Below the pieces are notes generated by a model. That model had not been told where the DNA came from, did no database searches, and was given only the letters and a program-made list of their open reading frames with translations. From positions 558,001-622,000 of the forward strand of contig NZ_JIBC01000004.1 in the NCBI RefSeq assembly GCF_000620505.1: 64,000 nt of DNA, in the 5' to 3' direction. Positions within the stretch are counted from its first letter, which is position 1. The number at the start of each line of letters is the position of its first letter. The DNA comes from Sulfitobacter sp. 20_GPM-1509m. GTDB taxonomy: Bacteria; Pseudomonadota; Alphaproteobacteria; Rhodobacterales; Rhodobacteraceae. Both the position numbers and the translations under genes were made by a program. Below are positions 27,246 through 35,668 of this stretch, one piece after another.

Positions 27246-28105
27246 GTCGCCATCCCCATGCGTTTCAGCACGATCCGCTGGATCAGCCCGATCAGCGACA
27301 CCATGACAGCCGCCAGTGCCGCCGCCATGATCAGCGCGCTCCAGATCTGGATGGTCTGGCCGTAATAGCTGCCCGCCAGCAAACGCGCGCCCAGTCCGGC
27401 TATCGCGCCCGTCGGCAGTTCGCCCACAATGGCCCCCACCAGCGACGCCGCCATCGCCACCTTAAGCGAGGTGAACAGATAGGGCATCGACGCGGGCAGG
27501 CGCAGCTTCCAGAACGTCTGTGACGCGCTGGCGTGCCATGTGTGCATCTGGTCCAGTTGCATCACCTCGGGACTGCGCAGCCCTTTGACCATGCCCACGG
27601 CAACGGGGAAAAACGACAGGTACATGCTGATCACCGCCTTGGGCAGCAGGCCAGACACCCCCACCGCGTTCAGCACCACGATAATCATCGGCGCCAGCGC
27701 CAGAATCGGAATGGTCTGTGACGCGATGACCCAGGGCATCACGCTCATGTCCATCACGCGGTTATAGACAATCCCCACCGCCAGCAGAATGCCCAGCGTC
27801 GTGCCCAGCGCAAAGCCCACCAGCGTGGCACTCAGCGTGATCCACGAATGATAGATCAACGACCGTTTCGAGGTGATCTTCTTGTCGACCGTGGTCTGCC
27901 AGACCTCGACCGCGACCTGATGCGGTGCGGGCAGCCGGGGTTTCTCCTGGCTCCATGTGTCAGCCACCAGATCGCTGAACGTCAGCTCCACATCGGCCCG
28001 CGCGGCCCGGTCATAGGCCCATTGCGCATTCATCGGCACGGCAGCCAGATACCACATCACCACAATGGCAGCGACGACCGTAAGGACAGGAAAGACTGAT
28101 TTCAT
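27242..28105 (-). CDS. ABC transporter permease (ThiX/SsuC-like)
   Basis: A 287-residue membrane protein, MKSVFPVLTVVAAIVVMWYL at the start, with the coupling loop in WHASASQTFWKLRLPASMPY. ATG 28105 overlaps the GNAT stop by 4 nt (ATGA), which decides the start over an ATG 9 nt upstream. Second channel half of the importer. The two permeases are similar in their cores, so the importer is a heterodimer. Confidence 0.88.
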   Translation of the reverse strand: MKSVFPVLTVVAAIVVMWYLAAVPMNAQWAYDRAARADVELTFSDLVADTWSQEKPRLPAPHQVAVEVWQTTVDKKITSKRSLIYHSWITLSATLVGFALGTTLGILLAVGIVYNRVMDMSVMPWVIASQTIPILALAPMIIVVLNAVGVSGLLPKAVISMYLSFFPVAVGMVKGLRSPEVMQLDQMHTWHASASQTFWKLRLPASMPYLFTSLKVAMAASLVGAIVGELPTGAIAGLGARLLAGSYYGQTIQIWSALIMAAALAAVMVSLIGLIQRIVLKRMGMAT

Positions 28106-28557
28106 CGCTGCCACTCCATGCGCAACTCCGGGATGCCCGTCGGCACCCGCTGCGGCGTGTCCGCCACGGACGAAACCGGCCCCGGCGGGACCTCACCTGC
28201 CGGAACGGACCCTTCGCGCGCATAGAAACGCTGTGCGGCCACATTGGGCACATGGGTGTTCAAAGACAGGAAATCGCGGTCCTCCTTGGCACGGTCCAGC
28301 AACCGCTTGCCCATCCCCTGCCCCGGCTGGGCACAGTAGAACCCCCAGATATGGGCAATCTCGGCCTCGATCGAGATATAGGCCTGCGCCGGATCACCGA
28401 TCACCCACATCTCGCGCTGCGGCAACCCCGTGCCGATCAACGCCTCGATGTCCTTAGGTGGCAGGTCGCGTTCCATCCACGGGGTCGCGTCGATCCACCC
28501 GTTCACGATCCCGGCCATCGCCGGCACATCCCGTGGTTCGGCCCGACGCGGTGTCAT
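28102..28557 (-). CDS. GNAT family N-acetyltransferase in the pyrimidine operon
   Basis: A 151-residue protein: MTPRRAEPRDVPAMAGIVNG is the usual GNAT first helix, and the acetyl-CoA binding motif is in YCAQPGQGMGKRLLDRAKED (Q/RxxGxG/A form QPGQGMG). The substrate is unknown. It is translationally coupled on both sides by ATGA overlaps (ATPase upstream, permease downstream). That ties it to transporter or pathway output and suggests it modifies an imported amine or a pathway product such as a beta-amino acid; this is speculation. Confidence 0.82.
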   Translation of the reverse strand: MTPRRAEPRDVPAMAGIVNGWIDATPWMERDLPPKDIEALIGTGLPQREMWVIGDPAQAYISIEAEIAHIWGFYCAQPGQGMGKRLLDRAKEDRDFLSLNTHVPNVAAQRFYAREGSVPAGEVPPGPVSSVADTPQRVPTGIPELRMEWQR

Positions 28558-29324
28558 ACCTCGGACCCCGCCCGCAGCCCTTCGCGCACGCGGTGCGCAA
28601 TCTCCAGAAACTCCGGTGTCTCGCGGATGTCCAAGGGGCGCTCCTTGGGCAGCGGGCTGTCGATCACATCCGTAATCCGCCCCGGTCGCGGGCTCATCAC
28701 CACGATCTTGGTGCTCAGATACACCGCCTCGGGGATCGAATGGGTGACAAAGGCAATCGTCTTTTCCGTCCGCGCCCACAGCTTCAACAGCTGCTCGTTC
28801 AGGTGGTCGCGCACGATCTCGTCCAGCGCGCCAAAAGGTTCGTCCATCAGCAGAATATCCGCGTCAAAGGCCAGCGCACGTGCAATCGACGCCCGCTGCT
28901 GCATCCCGCCCGACAGTTGCCAGGGGAACTTCTTCTCGAACCCGGCCAGCTCCACCAGCTCCAGCACCCGCGCCACACGATCGCGCTGGTCGGATTTGGA
29001 ATAGCCCATGATCTCCAGCGGCAGGCTGATATTGCCCCCGATGGTGCGCCACGGATACAGACCCGCCGCCTGAAACACATAGCCATAGGCCCGCGCCGCC
29101 CGTGCCTCGGCGGCGCTGACACCGTTCACAGTGATGCTCCCGCCCGTGGGCTGCTCAAGATCGGCCATGCACCGCAGGAACGTCGTCTTGCCACAGCCCG
29201 AGGGGCCGATAAAGCTGACGAAATCGCCCTTTTCAATGTCCAGTGACACAGCTTTCAGTGCATGCACGGGGCCGTCGTTGGTCTGAAAGGTGAGGTCGAG
29301 GTTTTGAGCTGAAATGACGGTCAT
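28554..29324 (-). CDS. ABC transporter ATP-binding protein (SsuB/TauB/ThiZ-like)
   Basis: A 256-residue ATPase with Walker A GPSGCGKTT, Q-loop YVFQAAGLYPW, signature LSGGMQQRASIARAL, Walker B ILLMDEPFGALD and the switch His in FVTHSIPEA. It powers the two-permease importer of this operon. The ATG overlaps the stop of the upstream GIY-YIG gene by 4 nt. Confidence 0.92.
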   Translation of the reverse strand: MTVISAQNLDLTFQTNDGPVHALKAVSLDIEKGDFVSFIGPSGCGKTTFLRCMADLEQPTGGSITVNGVSAAEARAARAYGYVFQAAGLYPWRTIGGNISLPLEIMGYSKSDQRDRVARVLELVELAGFEKKFPWQLSGGMQQRASIARALAFDADILLMDEPFGALDEIVRDHLNEQLLKLWARTEKTIAFVTHSIPEAVYLSTKIVVMSPRPGRITDVIDSPLPKERPLDIRETPEFLEIAHRVREGLRAGSEV

Positions 29325-29878
29325 TTGGCAACGACCTCAACCGCACGCCAAGGTTTAAACATTTTCAACTGTCGCTCGTTTGATCTGAGTGGTGATATTG
29401 CCCACTTGTACCCTTTGCCTGACCCTGGATTTAGAACATTTAAAAATGTACGAGTATACTGGTTGGAGGTTCCGAAATATTCTTTGTTCTTATTGAAGAG
29501 AGGCATCGCGCCATACACCTCGCAAAAGTAACTTAGCAAATCCGCCTCAACTTCCTTATACGCCTCTGCGTTTCTTTGAACGCGTGGCTGGGTGACCCTT
29601 GCGTCAATCCAAACCCCCGGCATCGTCTTAGATAGATCACGTAGCCAGTTCTTAAGATGACCTTGAAGTCGCTTTAGAGTGTCTCCTTCACCAATATAAA
29701 GGACTGGAGAAGGTCGATTAGGATAATTTACGGAGTAGGGTCTTGCAAACCTGATGACATATACGCCGCGTTCAATTTCTGTCTCGTCTAAGTCCTTGAG
29801 CCACTCTCTTATTGCACGATCTGTTTGCGACACGGAAACTGGTTCAAGTTTCCTCCATTGAGAACGAATAAGTGCCAA
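29321..29878 (-). CDS. GIY-YIG nuclease-like protein inside the pyrimidine operon
   Basis: A protein of about 185 residues with the GIY-YIG signature set: GVY (38-40), YIG (61-63), R70/H74, E111 and N129 (ERGVYVIRF, VLYIGEGDTLKRLQGHL, EVEADLLSYF, MPLFNKN). It starts at a TTG 3 nt after the hydA stop (GGGGA about 7 nt upstream) and ends in an ATGA overlap with the ABC ATPase. Base composition is clearly lower in GC than its neighbours. A nuclease function in pyrimidine uptake makes no obvious sense, so it looks like a captured foreign gene. Start uncertain. Confidence 0.62.
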   Translation of the reverse strand: MALIRSQWRKLEPVSVSQTDRAIREWLKDLDETEIERGVYVIRFARPYSVNYPNRPSPVLYIGEGDTLKRLQGHLKNWLRDLSKTMPGVWIDARVTQPRVQRNAEAYKEVEADLLSYFCEVYGAMPLFNKNKEYFGTSNQYTRTFLNVLNPGSGKGYKWAISPLRSNERQLKMFKPWRAVEVVAK

Positions 29879-29880
29879 GC

Positions 29881-31341
29881 TCAAATCCCCGCCGGAATGT
29901 TCATCGGATCGCGCTTGATCATCTTCGGGCTGGTCAGCTCTTTCCACTTCGACAGCGCCACGTTGGGCGCGGCAAAGGCAGGGCGTGGCACAAACTTGCC
30001 CCGTCCGGGCTGCGGCTGGCTGTTCTGCCCCCAGGCCCAGATCACCTCGCCCCGGCTCAGGGTATAACGGCTCTGCGCCGTCACCTCGAAGCCTTCGAAC
30101 ACGTTGTAATCCAGGATCGAATGGTGGTTGGCCGGGCTGATCGTCTTGGTGATCTTCGGATCCCACACCACAATGTCGGCATCCGCACCCTCAACAATTG
30201 CGCCCTTCTGCGGGTAGATGTTCAGGATCTTCGCCACATTGGTCGAGGTCGCGGCGACAAATTCGTTCGGCGTCAGGCGGCCCGTTTCAACCCCTTCGGT
30301 CCACAGCACCGCCAGACGCTCCTCCAACCCGTTCGACCCGTTGGGGATGATGCGAAAATCATTGCGCCCCGCACGTTTCTGTTCGGTCGAGAATGCGGCG
30401 TGGTCGGTGGCCACCACCTGCAAGGATCCGGCCTGCAAACCGGCCCACAGGCTGTCCTGATGGTCCTTGCTGCGAAACGGCGGCGACATCACGCGGCGCG
30501 CGGCGTGGTCCCAGTCCTTGTTGAAATACTCGCCCTCGTCCAGCGTCAGGAACTGGATCAACGGCTCGCCGTAAACCCGCATCCCCTTTTGCCGCGCACG
30601 GCGGATCGCCTCGTGGGTCTGCTCGCAAGACACGTGCACGATGTACAGCGGCACGCCGGCCGTGTCGGCAATGGTGATCGCACGGTTGGCGGCCTCGCCC
30701 TCCAGTTCGGGCGGGCGGGAATAGGCATGCCCCTCGGGGCCGGTGATCCCCTGATCGAAATACTTCTGCTGCAACTCCGCCACCAGATCGCCGTTCTCGG
30801 CATGGACCATCGGCAGCGCGCCCAGTTCGGCACAGCGTTTGAACGACGCGAACATCTCGTCGTCCTCGATCATCAACGCGCCCTTGTAGGCCATGAAATG
30901 CTTGAACGAGTTCACGCCCATATCCACGGCGTCTTTCATCTCGTTGAATACGTTCTCGTTCCAGCCGGTGATCGCCATGTGATAGCCGATGTCCGAACAG
31001 ATTTGCGGCGCGCTTTTGCGGTGCCATTCGTTGATCGCGTTCTTGATGCTGCCATCCTCGCCCGGCAGGCAGAAATCCACGATCATCGTGGTCCCGCCCA
31101 CGGCGGCGGCCCATGTTCCGGTCTCGAATGTCTCGGCGGCGGTGGTGCCCATAAACGGCATTTCCAGATGCGTGTGCGGGTCGATCCCGCCGGGGATCAC
31201 ATAGGCCCCTTCCGCATCAATGTATTCGTCACCCACCAGATCCTCGCCAATGCGCACGATCTTTTCGCCCTCGATCAGCACATCCGCTTTCCACGTCCGG
31301 TCCGCCGTGCAGACCATGCCGCCCTTGATCACCTTGCTCAT
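29881..31341 (-). CDS. hydA: Dihydropyrimidinase
   Basis: A 486-residue amidohydrolase-family enzyme that opens dihydrouracil or dihydrothymine to N-carbamoyl-beta-amino acid. The di-zinc site is visible: HxH in GGIDPHTHLEMP, the carboxylated-lysine region NSFKHFMAYKG, histidines in MVHAENGD and YIVHVSCEQT, and Asp in VVATDHAAFS. Start at ATG 31341 (MSKVIKGGMVCTADRTWKAD); the longer frame to 31497 is not supported. It sits between a small unknown gene and the GIY-YIG gene in the pyrimidine operon. Confidence 0.95.
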   Translation of the reverse strand: MSKVIKGGMVCTADRTWKADVLIEGEKIVRIGEDLVGDEYIDAEGAYVIPGGIDPHTHLEMPFMGTTAAETFETGTWAAAVGGTTMIVDFCLPGEDGSIKNAINEWHRKSAPQICSDIGYHMAITGWNENVFNEMKDAVDMGVNSFKHFMAYKGALMIEDDEMFASFKRCAELGALPMVHAENGDLVAELQQKYFDQGITGPEGHAYSRPPELEGEAANRAITIADTAGVPLYIVHVSCEQTHEAIRRARQKGMRVYGEPLIQFLTLDEGEYFNKDWDHAARRVMSPPFRSKDHQDSLWAGLQAGSLQVVATDHAAFSTEQKRAGRNDFRIIPNGSNGLEERLAVLWTEGVETGRLTPNEFVAATSTNVAKILNIYPQKGAIVEGADADIVVWDPKITKTISPANHHSILDYNVFEGFEVTAQSRYTLSRGEVIWAWGQNSQPQPGRGKFVPRPAFAAPNVALSKWKELTSPKMIKRDPMNIPAGI

Positions 31342-31375
31342 CTCGTCTCTCCTGTCGTCTCGTTTGTATGGCCTG

Positions 31376-31402
31376 TTTCTTTTGGCCTTAAATATCCCGG
31401 GG
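31376..31402. repeat. Dispersed intergenic element, copy 1
   Basis: TTTCTTTTGGCC, a 2-nt spacer, then AAATATCC and a G-run. The same order is found at 42830-42857 and, inverted and slightly degraded, at 42637-42660. All copies lie between genes. Confidence 0.6.
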
Positions 31403-31421
31403 TCCGGGGCAGCGCCCCGCG

Positions 31422-31742
31422 TCACACGCTGGCAAAGCACCCCATCGCCGGCCCGTGCACACCAATGTCCAGCGGCCCGAAATCGCTCTCCACACACAGC
31501 GCGAAATACCCCGCACGCGGCATGTAGATCACGCGGTAATCGCCATCGGTCCGCGTCACGGTCCAGCAGGTTTGCGTCAGCCCGCCGGAAAAGTTCACCG
31601 TGGTCGCAAAGGGCCGCACCAGTGCCGCGCGAAAGGCCGCCAGATAGGCGCGGTCCTTGGGCGTGTCCACCGGCGCGTCCTCCACCTCAGCCTGAACCAG
31701 CAGCCCGATCCGGTCCGCAATGCTCAGGTCAGGGTCGATCAT
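31422..31742 (-). CDS. Small conserved-looking protein of the pyrimidine operon, unknown
   Basis: A 106-residue soluble protein, MIDPDLSIADRIGLLVQAEV then TTVNFSGGLTQTCWTVTRTD and YRVIYMPRAGYFALCVESDF. No signal peptide or known motif is recognised. It starts 13 nt after the amidohydrolase stop and precedes hydA by 80 bp, so it is very likely co-transcribed with both. Conserved-looking aromatic and glycine positions suggest a real gene, perhaps a small accessory factor. Confidence 0.7.
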   Translation of the reverse strand: MIDPDLSIADRIGLLVQAEVEDAPVDTPKDRAYLAAFRAALVRPFATTVNFSGGLTQTCWTVTRTDGDYRVIYMPRAGYFALCVESDFGPLDIGVHGPAMGCFASV

Positions 31743-31755
31743 GGCAGCGCCTTCC

Positions 31756-33006
31756 TCACCCGACAATCTCCGCCGTCTCGACCACCGCGTGCAACAGCAC
31801 ATCCGCACCCGCGGCGGCCCAGTCCTTGGTGATCTCCTCGGCCTCGTTGTGGCTCAGCCCGTCGACGCAAGGACACATCACCATCGCCGTGGGCGCCACA
31901 CGGTTGACCCAGCAGGCATCGTGCCCCGCACCGGAAATCAGATCCATATGCGAATAACCCAGCCGCTCGGCCGCATTGCGCACCGCCGTGACACAGCCCT
32001 CGTCAAAGGCCACCGGATCAAACCCGCCCACCTTCTCGAACGCGACCTCCAGCCCCATGTCGTCGCAAATCTTCTGCGCCGCGACGCGCAGACGCGCTTC
32101 CATATCCTCGATCACCGACAGGTCGGGCGAGCGAAAATCGACAGTGAACACCACCTGACCGGGGATCACGTTGCGCGAGTTGGGGTAGACATCGATATGG
32201 CCCGCAGCACCGACCGCATGCGGCGCATGGCTCCAGGCAATCTCGTCGACTTTTTCCAAAATCCGCGCCATGCCCAGCCCCGCATTCTTGCGCATCGGCA
32301 TCGGCGTCGATCCGGTGTGCGCATCCTTGCCCGTCACTGTGATTTGCGTCCACGACAGACCCTGCCCATGGGTAACAACGCCAATATCCTTGCCCTCGGC
32401 CTCCAGAATAGGCCCCTGTTCGATGTGCAGCTCGAAAAACGCATGCATCTTGCGCGCGCCGACCTCTTCGTCGCCCCGCCAACCGATCCGCGCCAGCTCG
32501 TCGCCAAAGGTTTTGCCCTCGGCGTCGGTCTTGGCATAGGCCCAATCCTGCGTGTGAATGCCCGCAAAGACACCCGACGACAGCATCGCGGGGGCAAATC
32601 GCGTGCCCTCTTCGTTGGTAAAATTGGTGACCACGATCGGATGTTTGGTCTTCACGTCCAGATCGTTCAGCGTGCGCAGGATTTCCAAACCGCCCAGCAC
32701 GCCCAGAACACCGTCGTATTTCCCGCCCGTGGGCTGCGTGTCCAGATGCGAGCCGACATAGACCGGCAGCGCGTCCGGGTCCGTGCCCGCGCGCTGCGCG
32801 AACATGTTGCCCATCTGGTCCAGCCCCATCGTGCAGCCCGCGGCCTCGCACCACGACTGGAACAGCGCGCGACCTTCGGCGTCCGCATCGGTCAGCGTCT
32901 GGCGGTTGTTGCCACCCGCCACACCGGGGCCGATCTTGGCCATGTCCATCAGGCTGTCCCACAGCCGTTGTCCGTCGATCCGCAGGTTTTCCCCAGGTGC
33001 TGCCAT
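31756..33006 (-). CDS. Zn-dependent M20 amidohydrolase, probable N-carbamoyl-beta-alanine amidase
   Basis: A 416-residue member of the hydantoinase/carbamoylase (AmaB/PydC/beta-ureidopropionase) branch of M20. Metal ligands are seen in GSHLDTQPTGGKYDGVLG, NFTNEEGTRF, ELHIEQGP and SGAGHDA. It would release beta-alanine (or 3-aminoisobutyrate), CO2 and ammonia from the dihydropyrimidinase product. ATG 33006 is first in the long minus-strand operon and faces the RutR-like box at 33040. Substrate is inferred from neighbours preT, preA and hydA. Confidence 0.9.
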   Translation of the reverse strand: MAAPGENLRIDGQRLWDSLMDMAKIGPGVAGGNNRQTLTDADAEGRALFQSWCEAAGCTMGLDQMGNMFAQRAGTDPDALPVYVGSHLDTQPTGGKYDGVLGVLGGLEILRTLNDLDVKTKHPIVVTNFTNEEGTRFAPAMLSSGVFAGIHTQDWAYAKTDAEGKTFGDELARIGWRGDEEVGARKMHAFFELHIEQGPILEAEGKDIGVVTHGQGLSWTQITVTGKDAHTGSTPMPMRKNAGLGMARILEKVDEIAWSHAPHAVGAAGHIDVYPNSRNVIPGQVVFTVDFRSPDLSVIEDMEARLRVAAQKICDDMGLEVAFEKVGGFDPVAFDEGCVTAVRNAAERLGYSHMDLISGAGHDACWVNRVAPTAMVMCPCVDGLSHNEAEEITKDWAAAGADVLLHAVVETAEIVG

Positions 33007-33039
33007 ATCTCTCCCCCTCGCGCTCTGCGGCGCTTGTTT

Positions 33040-33055
33040 TTGACCATTTGGTAAA
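33040..33055. promoter_or_regulatory. RutR-type operator in the TetR/amidohydrolase divergent promoter
   Basis: TTGACCATTTGGTAAA matches the E. coli RutR consensus TTGACCAnnTGGTCAA at all but one conserved position. It is 34 bp before the amidohydrolase start and about 105 bp before the TetR gene, so it could control both. RutR releases DNA when it binds uracil or thymine. Confidence 0.7.
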
Positions 33056-33158
33056 TACACGATTGCGCTCTGCCCCTTTTGAGTCAAGAACTGACTGAGG
33101 GGCTTTGCGCAGGCATTGCGCATTTGCCCGAAATTGAAGCAGCCGAAGGGCGGGTATT

Positions 33159-33794
33159 TTGGCCGAACAAATCCAGAAGAAACCCAGCCGCATCCAACAG
33201 CGCAACCGGCGCAAGATTCTGGATGCCGCACTCGACGTTTTTTCGGCCCACGGCTTTCGCGGTGCCACGCTGGACCAGATCGCGGAACAGGCGGGGCTGA
33301 GCAAGCCGAACATCCTCTACTACTTTGACGGCAAAGAGGAAATTCACGTCACCGTGCTCAGCCAGCTGATGGAGACATGGCTGGACCCGCTGGCGGGGCT
33401 GGACCCCAAAGGCGACCCGCTGACCGAGATCCTGACCTATGTGCAACGCAAGCTGGAAATGTCGCGCGACCTGCCCCGCGAAAGCCGTTTGTTTGCCAAT
33501 GAAATCCTGCAAGGCGCGCCGCGCATGGACCCGCATCTGCGCGCCGACCTCAAGCCGCTGTTCGATGCCCGCTGCGCAGTGATTCAGGCGTGGATGGACG
33601 CGGGCAAACTGGCACAGGTCGACCCGCGCCACCTGATTTTCTCGATCTGGGCCACCACACAGCACTACGCCGACTTTCAGGCGCAGATCGACGTGTTGCT
33701 GGAAGGACAGGAACCGACCGACACCGCGGCGCAATTCCTGCAGACCATGTTTCGGAACCTGCTGACACCGGGACAGAACAGCACCCCGGCGTAA
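33159..33794 (+). CDS. TetR-family regulator, RutR-like
   Basis: A 211-residue regulator with an N-terminal TetR HTH (RRKILDAALDVFSAHGFRGA, LDQIAEQAGLSKPNILYYFD) and a C-terminal domain that matches RutR-type proteins (MSRDLPRESRLFANEILQGA; ATTQHYADF). It begins at a TTG (33159) preceded by an AAGGGCGGG stretch. Divergent from the amidohydrolase operon and next to preA. Together with two RutR-like boxes this supports a uracil/thymine-sensing repressor of the whole cluster. Confidence 0.83.
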   Translation: MAEQIQKKPSRIQQRNRRKILDAALDVFSAHGFRGATLDQIAEQAGLSKPNILYYFDGKEEIHVTVLSQLMETWLDPLAGLDPKGDPLTEILTYVQRKLEMSRDLPRESRLFANEILQGAPRMDPHLRADLKPLFDARCAVIQAWMDAGKLAQVDPRHLIFSIWATTQHYADFQAQIDVLLEGQEPTDTAAQFLQTMFRNLLTPGQNSTPA

Positions 33795-34262
33795 GTGTTG
33801 ACCGTCGCGCGCCTTTGACTCGATGCCACTGATTTTCCGGCCCAAATCAATGGGCCGCGTCAGGCAATATTGGCCCTATTGCCAAGCATTTCTGACCTAA
33901 AGCGGTCCTTCGGAACAGCTTGGGGCAAGGTCAACAGTGCGGACCAAGCTGCCGTTTGAAATGGAGTGCGAAGCCGCGCGTCGACGGGCCGTGGTGCGGC
34001 GATCCGACCTCAGTGACTGGCAGTTTATGGCAGCCAAGCACATCCTAACTATCTGTCAGACACTACAGAAGCCAAATCGCCGTGCCGGGGGGCGGCCCGG
34101 CGATGCGCGGCGGCCTGCGGCCTTGATTCCGCGCGGGTGGAATGCGGAAAGGGCTCGAACCGGACCTTCGCTATCATCTGCGGATAGGTCCGGCTGTCCC
34201 TTTCAGGCCAGCTTTTGACGCAAAGGTCAATGTCGCCTGATGTATAACAGCAAGAGAATCGC
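33795..34262. other. 468-bp non-coding region with a palindromic repeat
   Basis: Between the convergent TetR and preA genes no convincing gene is seen. The right part holds a long imperfect hairpin at 34147-34204, listed separately. The remainder includes GACCAAGCTGCCGT near 33943, close to GGACGAAGCTGCCGT near 37862. It looks like an accumulation site of short repeats. Confidence 0.55.
34146..34204. repeat. Palindromic dispersed repeat, copy 1
   Basis: Three nested stems: GAAAGGG/CCCTTTC, CCGGACC/GGTCCGG and CTATC/GATAG, separated by short bulges, fold into one long hairpin. The left arm GGGCTCGAACCGGACCTTCG and right arm GGTCCGGCTGTCCC resemble the element at 38610-38675. Confidence 0.6.
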
Positions 34263-35567
34263 TTACTCCGCCGCCGTCGCCGACGGGTTGTTGGGGTGCG
34301 TCGTCCAGTTGGCATAGGCGGGATCCACCACCTTGCCCGTGCGCGGATCGGTTGTGCCTGCCTCCATCGGCACCATGCTGATGCAATCCTCGACCGGGCA
34401 AACATTGACGCACAGGTTGCAGGCCACGCATTCCTCGTCGATCACGGTAAACGTGCGATCCTCGGACATGGCAATCGCCTGATGCGAGGTGTCCTCGCAG
34501 GCGGCAAAGCAACGGCCACAGGAAATACAGGCATCCTGATCAATCCTGGCCTTGGCGACATAGTTCAGGTTCAACTGGTTCCAGTCGGTCACATTCGGCA
34601 CCGCCTTGCGCACCAGCTGGTCAACCGAGGTCATGTCCTTGCTGTCCATATATTCGGACAGACCCGAAATCATTTCCTGAACGATCTTGAACCCATAGGT
34701 CATCACCGCCGTGCAGACCTGCACGTTGCCGGCACCCAGCGCCAGGAACTCGGCCGCATCGCGCCATGTGGTGACCCCGCCGATGCCGCTGATCGGCAGA
34801 TCGGCAGTGGCGGGGTTGCGGGCGATCTCGGCCACCATGTTCAACGCGATGGGCTTGACCGCAGGGCCGCAATAACCGCCGTGCGTGCCCTTGCCGTCAA
34901 TCATCGGTTCGGGTGCGAAATTGTCCAGATCCACGGATGTGATCGAATTGATCGTGTTGATCAGCGAAACCGCGTCGGCCCCGCCGCGCTTGGCGGCTTC
35001 GGCCGGGTACAGCACGTTGGTGATGTTCGGCGTCAGCTTCACGATCACCGGCATCCGCGTGTACATCTTGCACCAGCGGGTGACCATTTCGATATATTCC
35101 GGAACCTGCCCCACGGCGCTGCCCATGCCGCGTTCAGCCATGCCGTGCGGGCAGCCAAAGTTCAGCTCGATCCCGTCCGCGCCGGTTTCCTCGACATGGG
35201 GCAGGATCGCCTTCCACGCCTCTTCCTCACAAGGCACCATGATCGACGCGATCAGCGCCCGGTCGGGATAGTCGCGCTTGACCGCTTTCATCTCGCGCAG
35301 GTTCACCTCAAGCGGGCGGTCGGTGATCAGCTCGATGTTGTTCAGCCCCAACAGACGGCGGTCCGCGCCCCAGATCGCGCCATAGCGCGGGCCGTTGACG
35401 TTGACGACGGGTGGGCCTTCCATGCCCAATGTCTTCCACACCACACCACCCCAACCCGCGTCAAAGGCGCGGCGGACGTTGTATTCCTTGTCCGTCGGCG
35501 GCGCCGAGGCCAGCCAGAAGGGGTTGGGGGATTTGATGCCTACGAATTCGCTAGTCAGATCAGCCAT
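34263..35567 (-). CDS. preA: NAD-dependent dihydropyrimidine dehydrogenase subunit PreA
   Basis: A 434-residue FMN enzyme. The dihydroorotate-dehydrogenase-like barrel has ASAPPTDKEYNVRRAFDAGW, ELNFGCPHGM (catalytic-loop region) and ISGIGGVTTWRDAAEF; the C-terminal ferredoxin part has two clusters, CISCGRCFAAC and CVACNLCVNVC. With PreT it reduces uracil or thymine to the 5,6-dihydro form with NADH. GGGAGG is about 9 nt before the ATG. It is downstream of preT on the same strand, 101 bp away. Confidence 0.95.
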   Translation of the reverse strand: MADLTSEFVGIKSPNPFWLASAPPTDKEYNVRRAFDAGWGGVVWKTLGMEGPPVVNVNGPRYGAIWGADRRLLGLNNIELITDRPLEVNLREMKAVKRDYPDRALIASIMVPCEEEAWKAILPHVEETGADGIELNFGCPHGMAERGMGSAVGQVPEYIEMVTRWCKMYTRMPVIVKLTPNITNVLYPAEAAKRGGADAVSLINTINSITSVDLDNFAPEPMIDGKGTHGGYCGPAVKPIALNMVAEIARNPATADLPISGIGGVTTWRDAAEFLALGAGNVQVCTAVMTYGFKIVQEMISGLSEYMDSKDMTSVDQLVRKAVPNVTDWNQLNLNYVAKARIDQDACISCGRCFAACEDTSHQAIAMSEDRTFTVIDEECVACNLCVNVCPVEDCISMVPMEAGTTDPRTGKVVDPAYANWTTHPNNPSATAAE

Positions 35568-35628
35568 GTTTCAGGGCCTCCCGTTGTTGGATATGCGGGC
35601 ACGGTTCGACCGGGCGCCATGGGTTTCG

Positions 35629-35645
35629 ATTAACCCTTTGTTAAT
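35629..35645. promoter_or_regulatory. Inverted repeat ahead of preA, weak RutR-like site
   Basis: ATTAAC and GTTAAT flank 5 bp in the preT-preA gap. The order resembles TTGACCAnnTGGTCAA at about 9 of 14 positions. It could be a weak site for the RutR-like regulator or an unrelated operator. Confidence 0.3.
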
Positions 35646-35651
35646 AAAGAA

Positions 35652-35668
35652 GGTTTCGCCACGAAACC
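35652..35668 (-). terminator. Stem-loop right after preT
   Basis: GGTTTCG and CGAAACC pair perfectly around a 3-nt loop immediately past the preT stop and are followed on the minus strand by TTCTTTATT. It is a plausible partial terminator that would lower preA expression from preT read-through. Confidence 0.55.
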
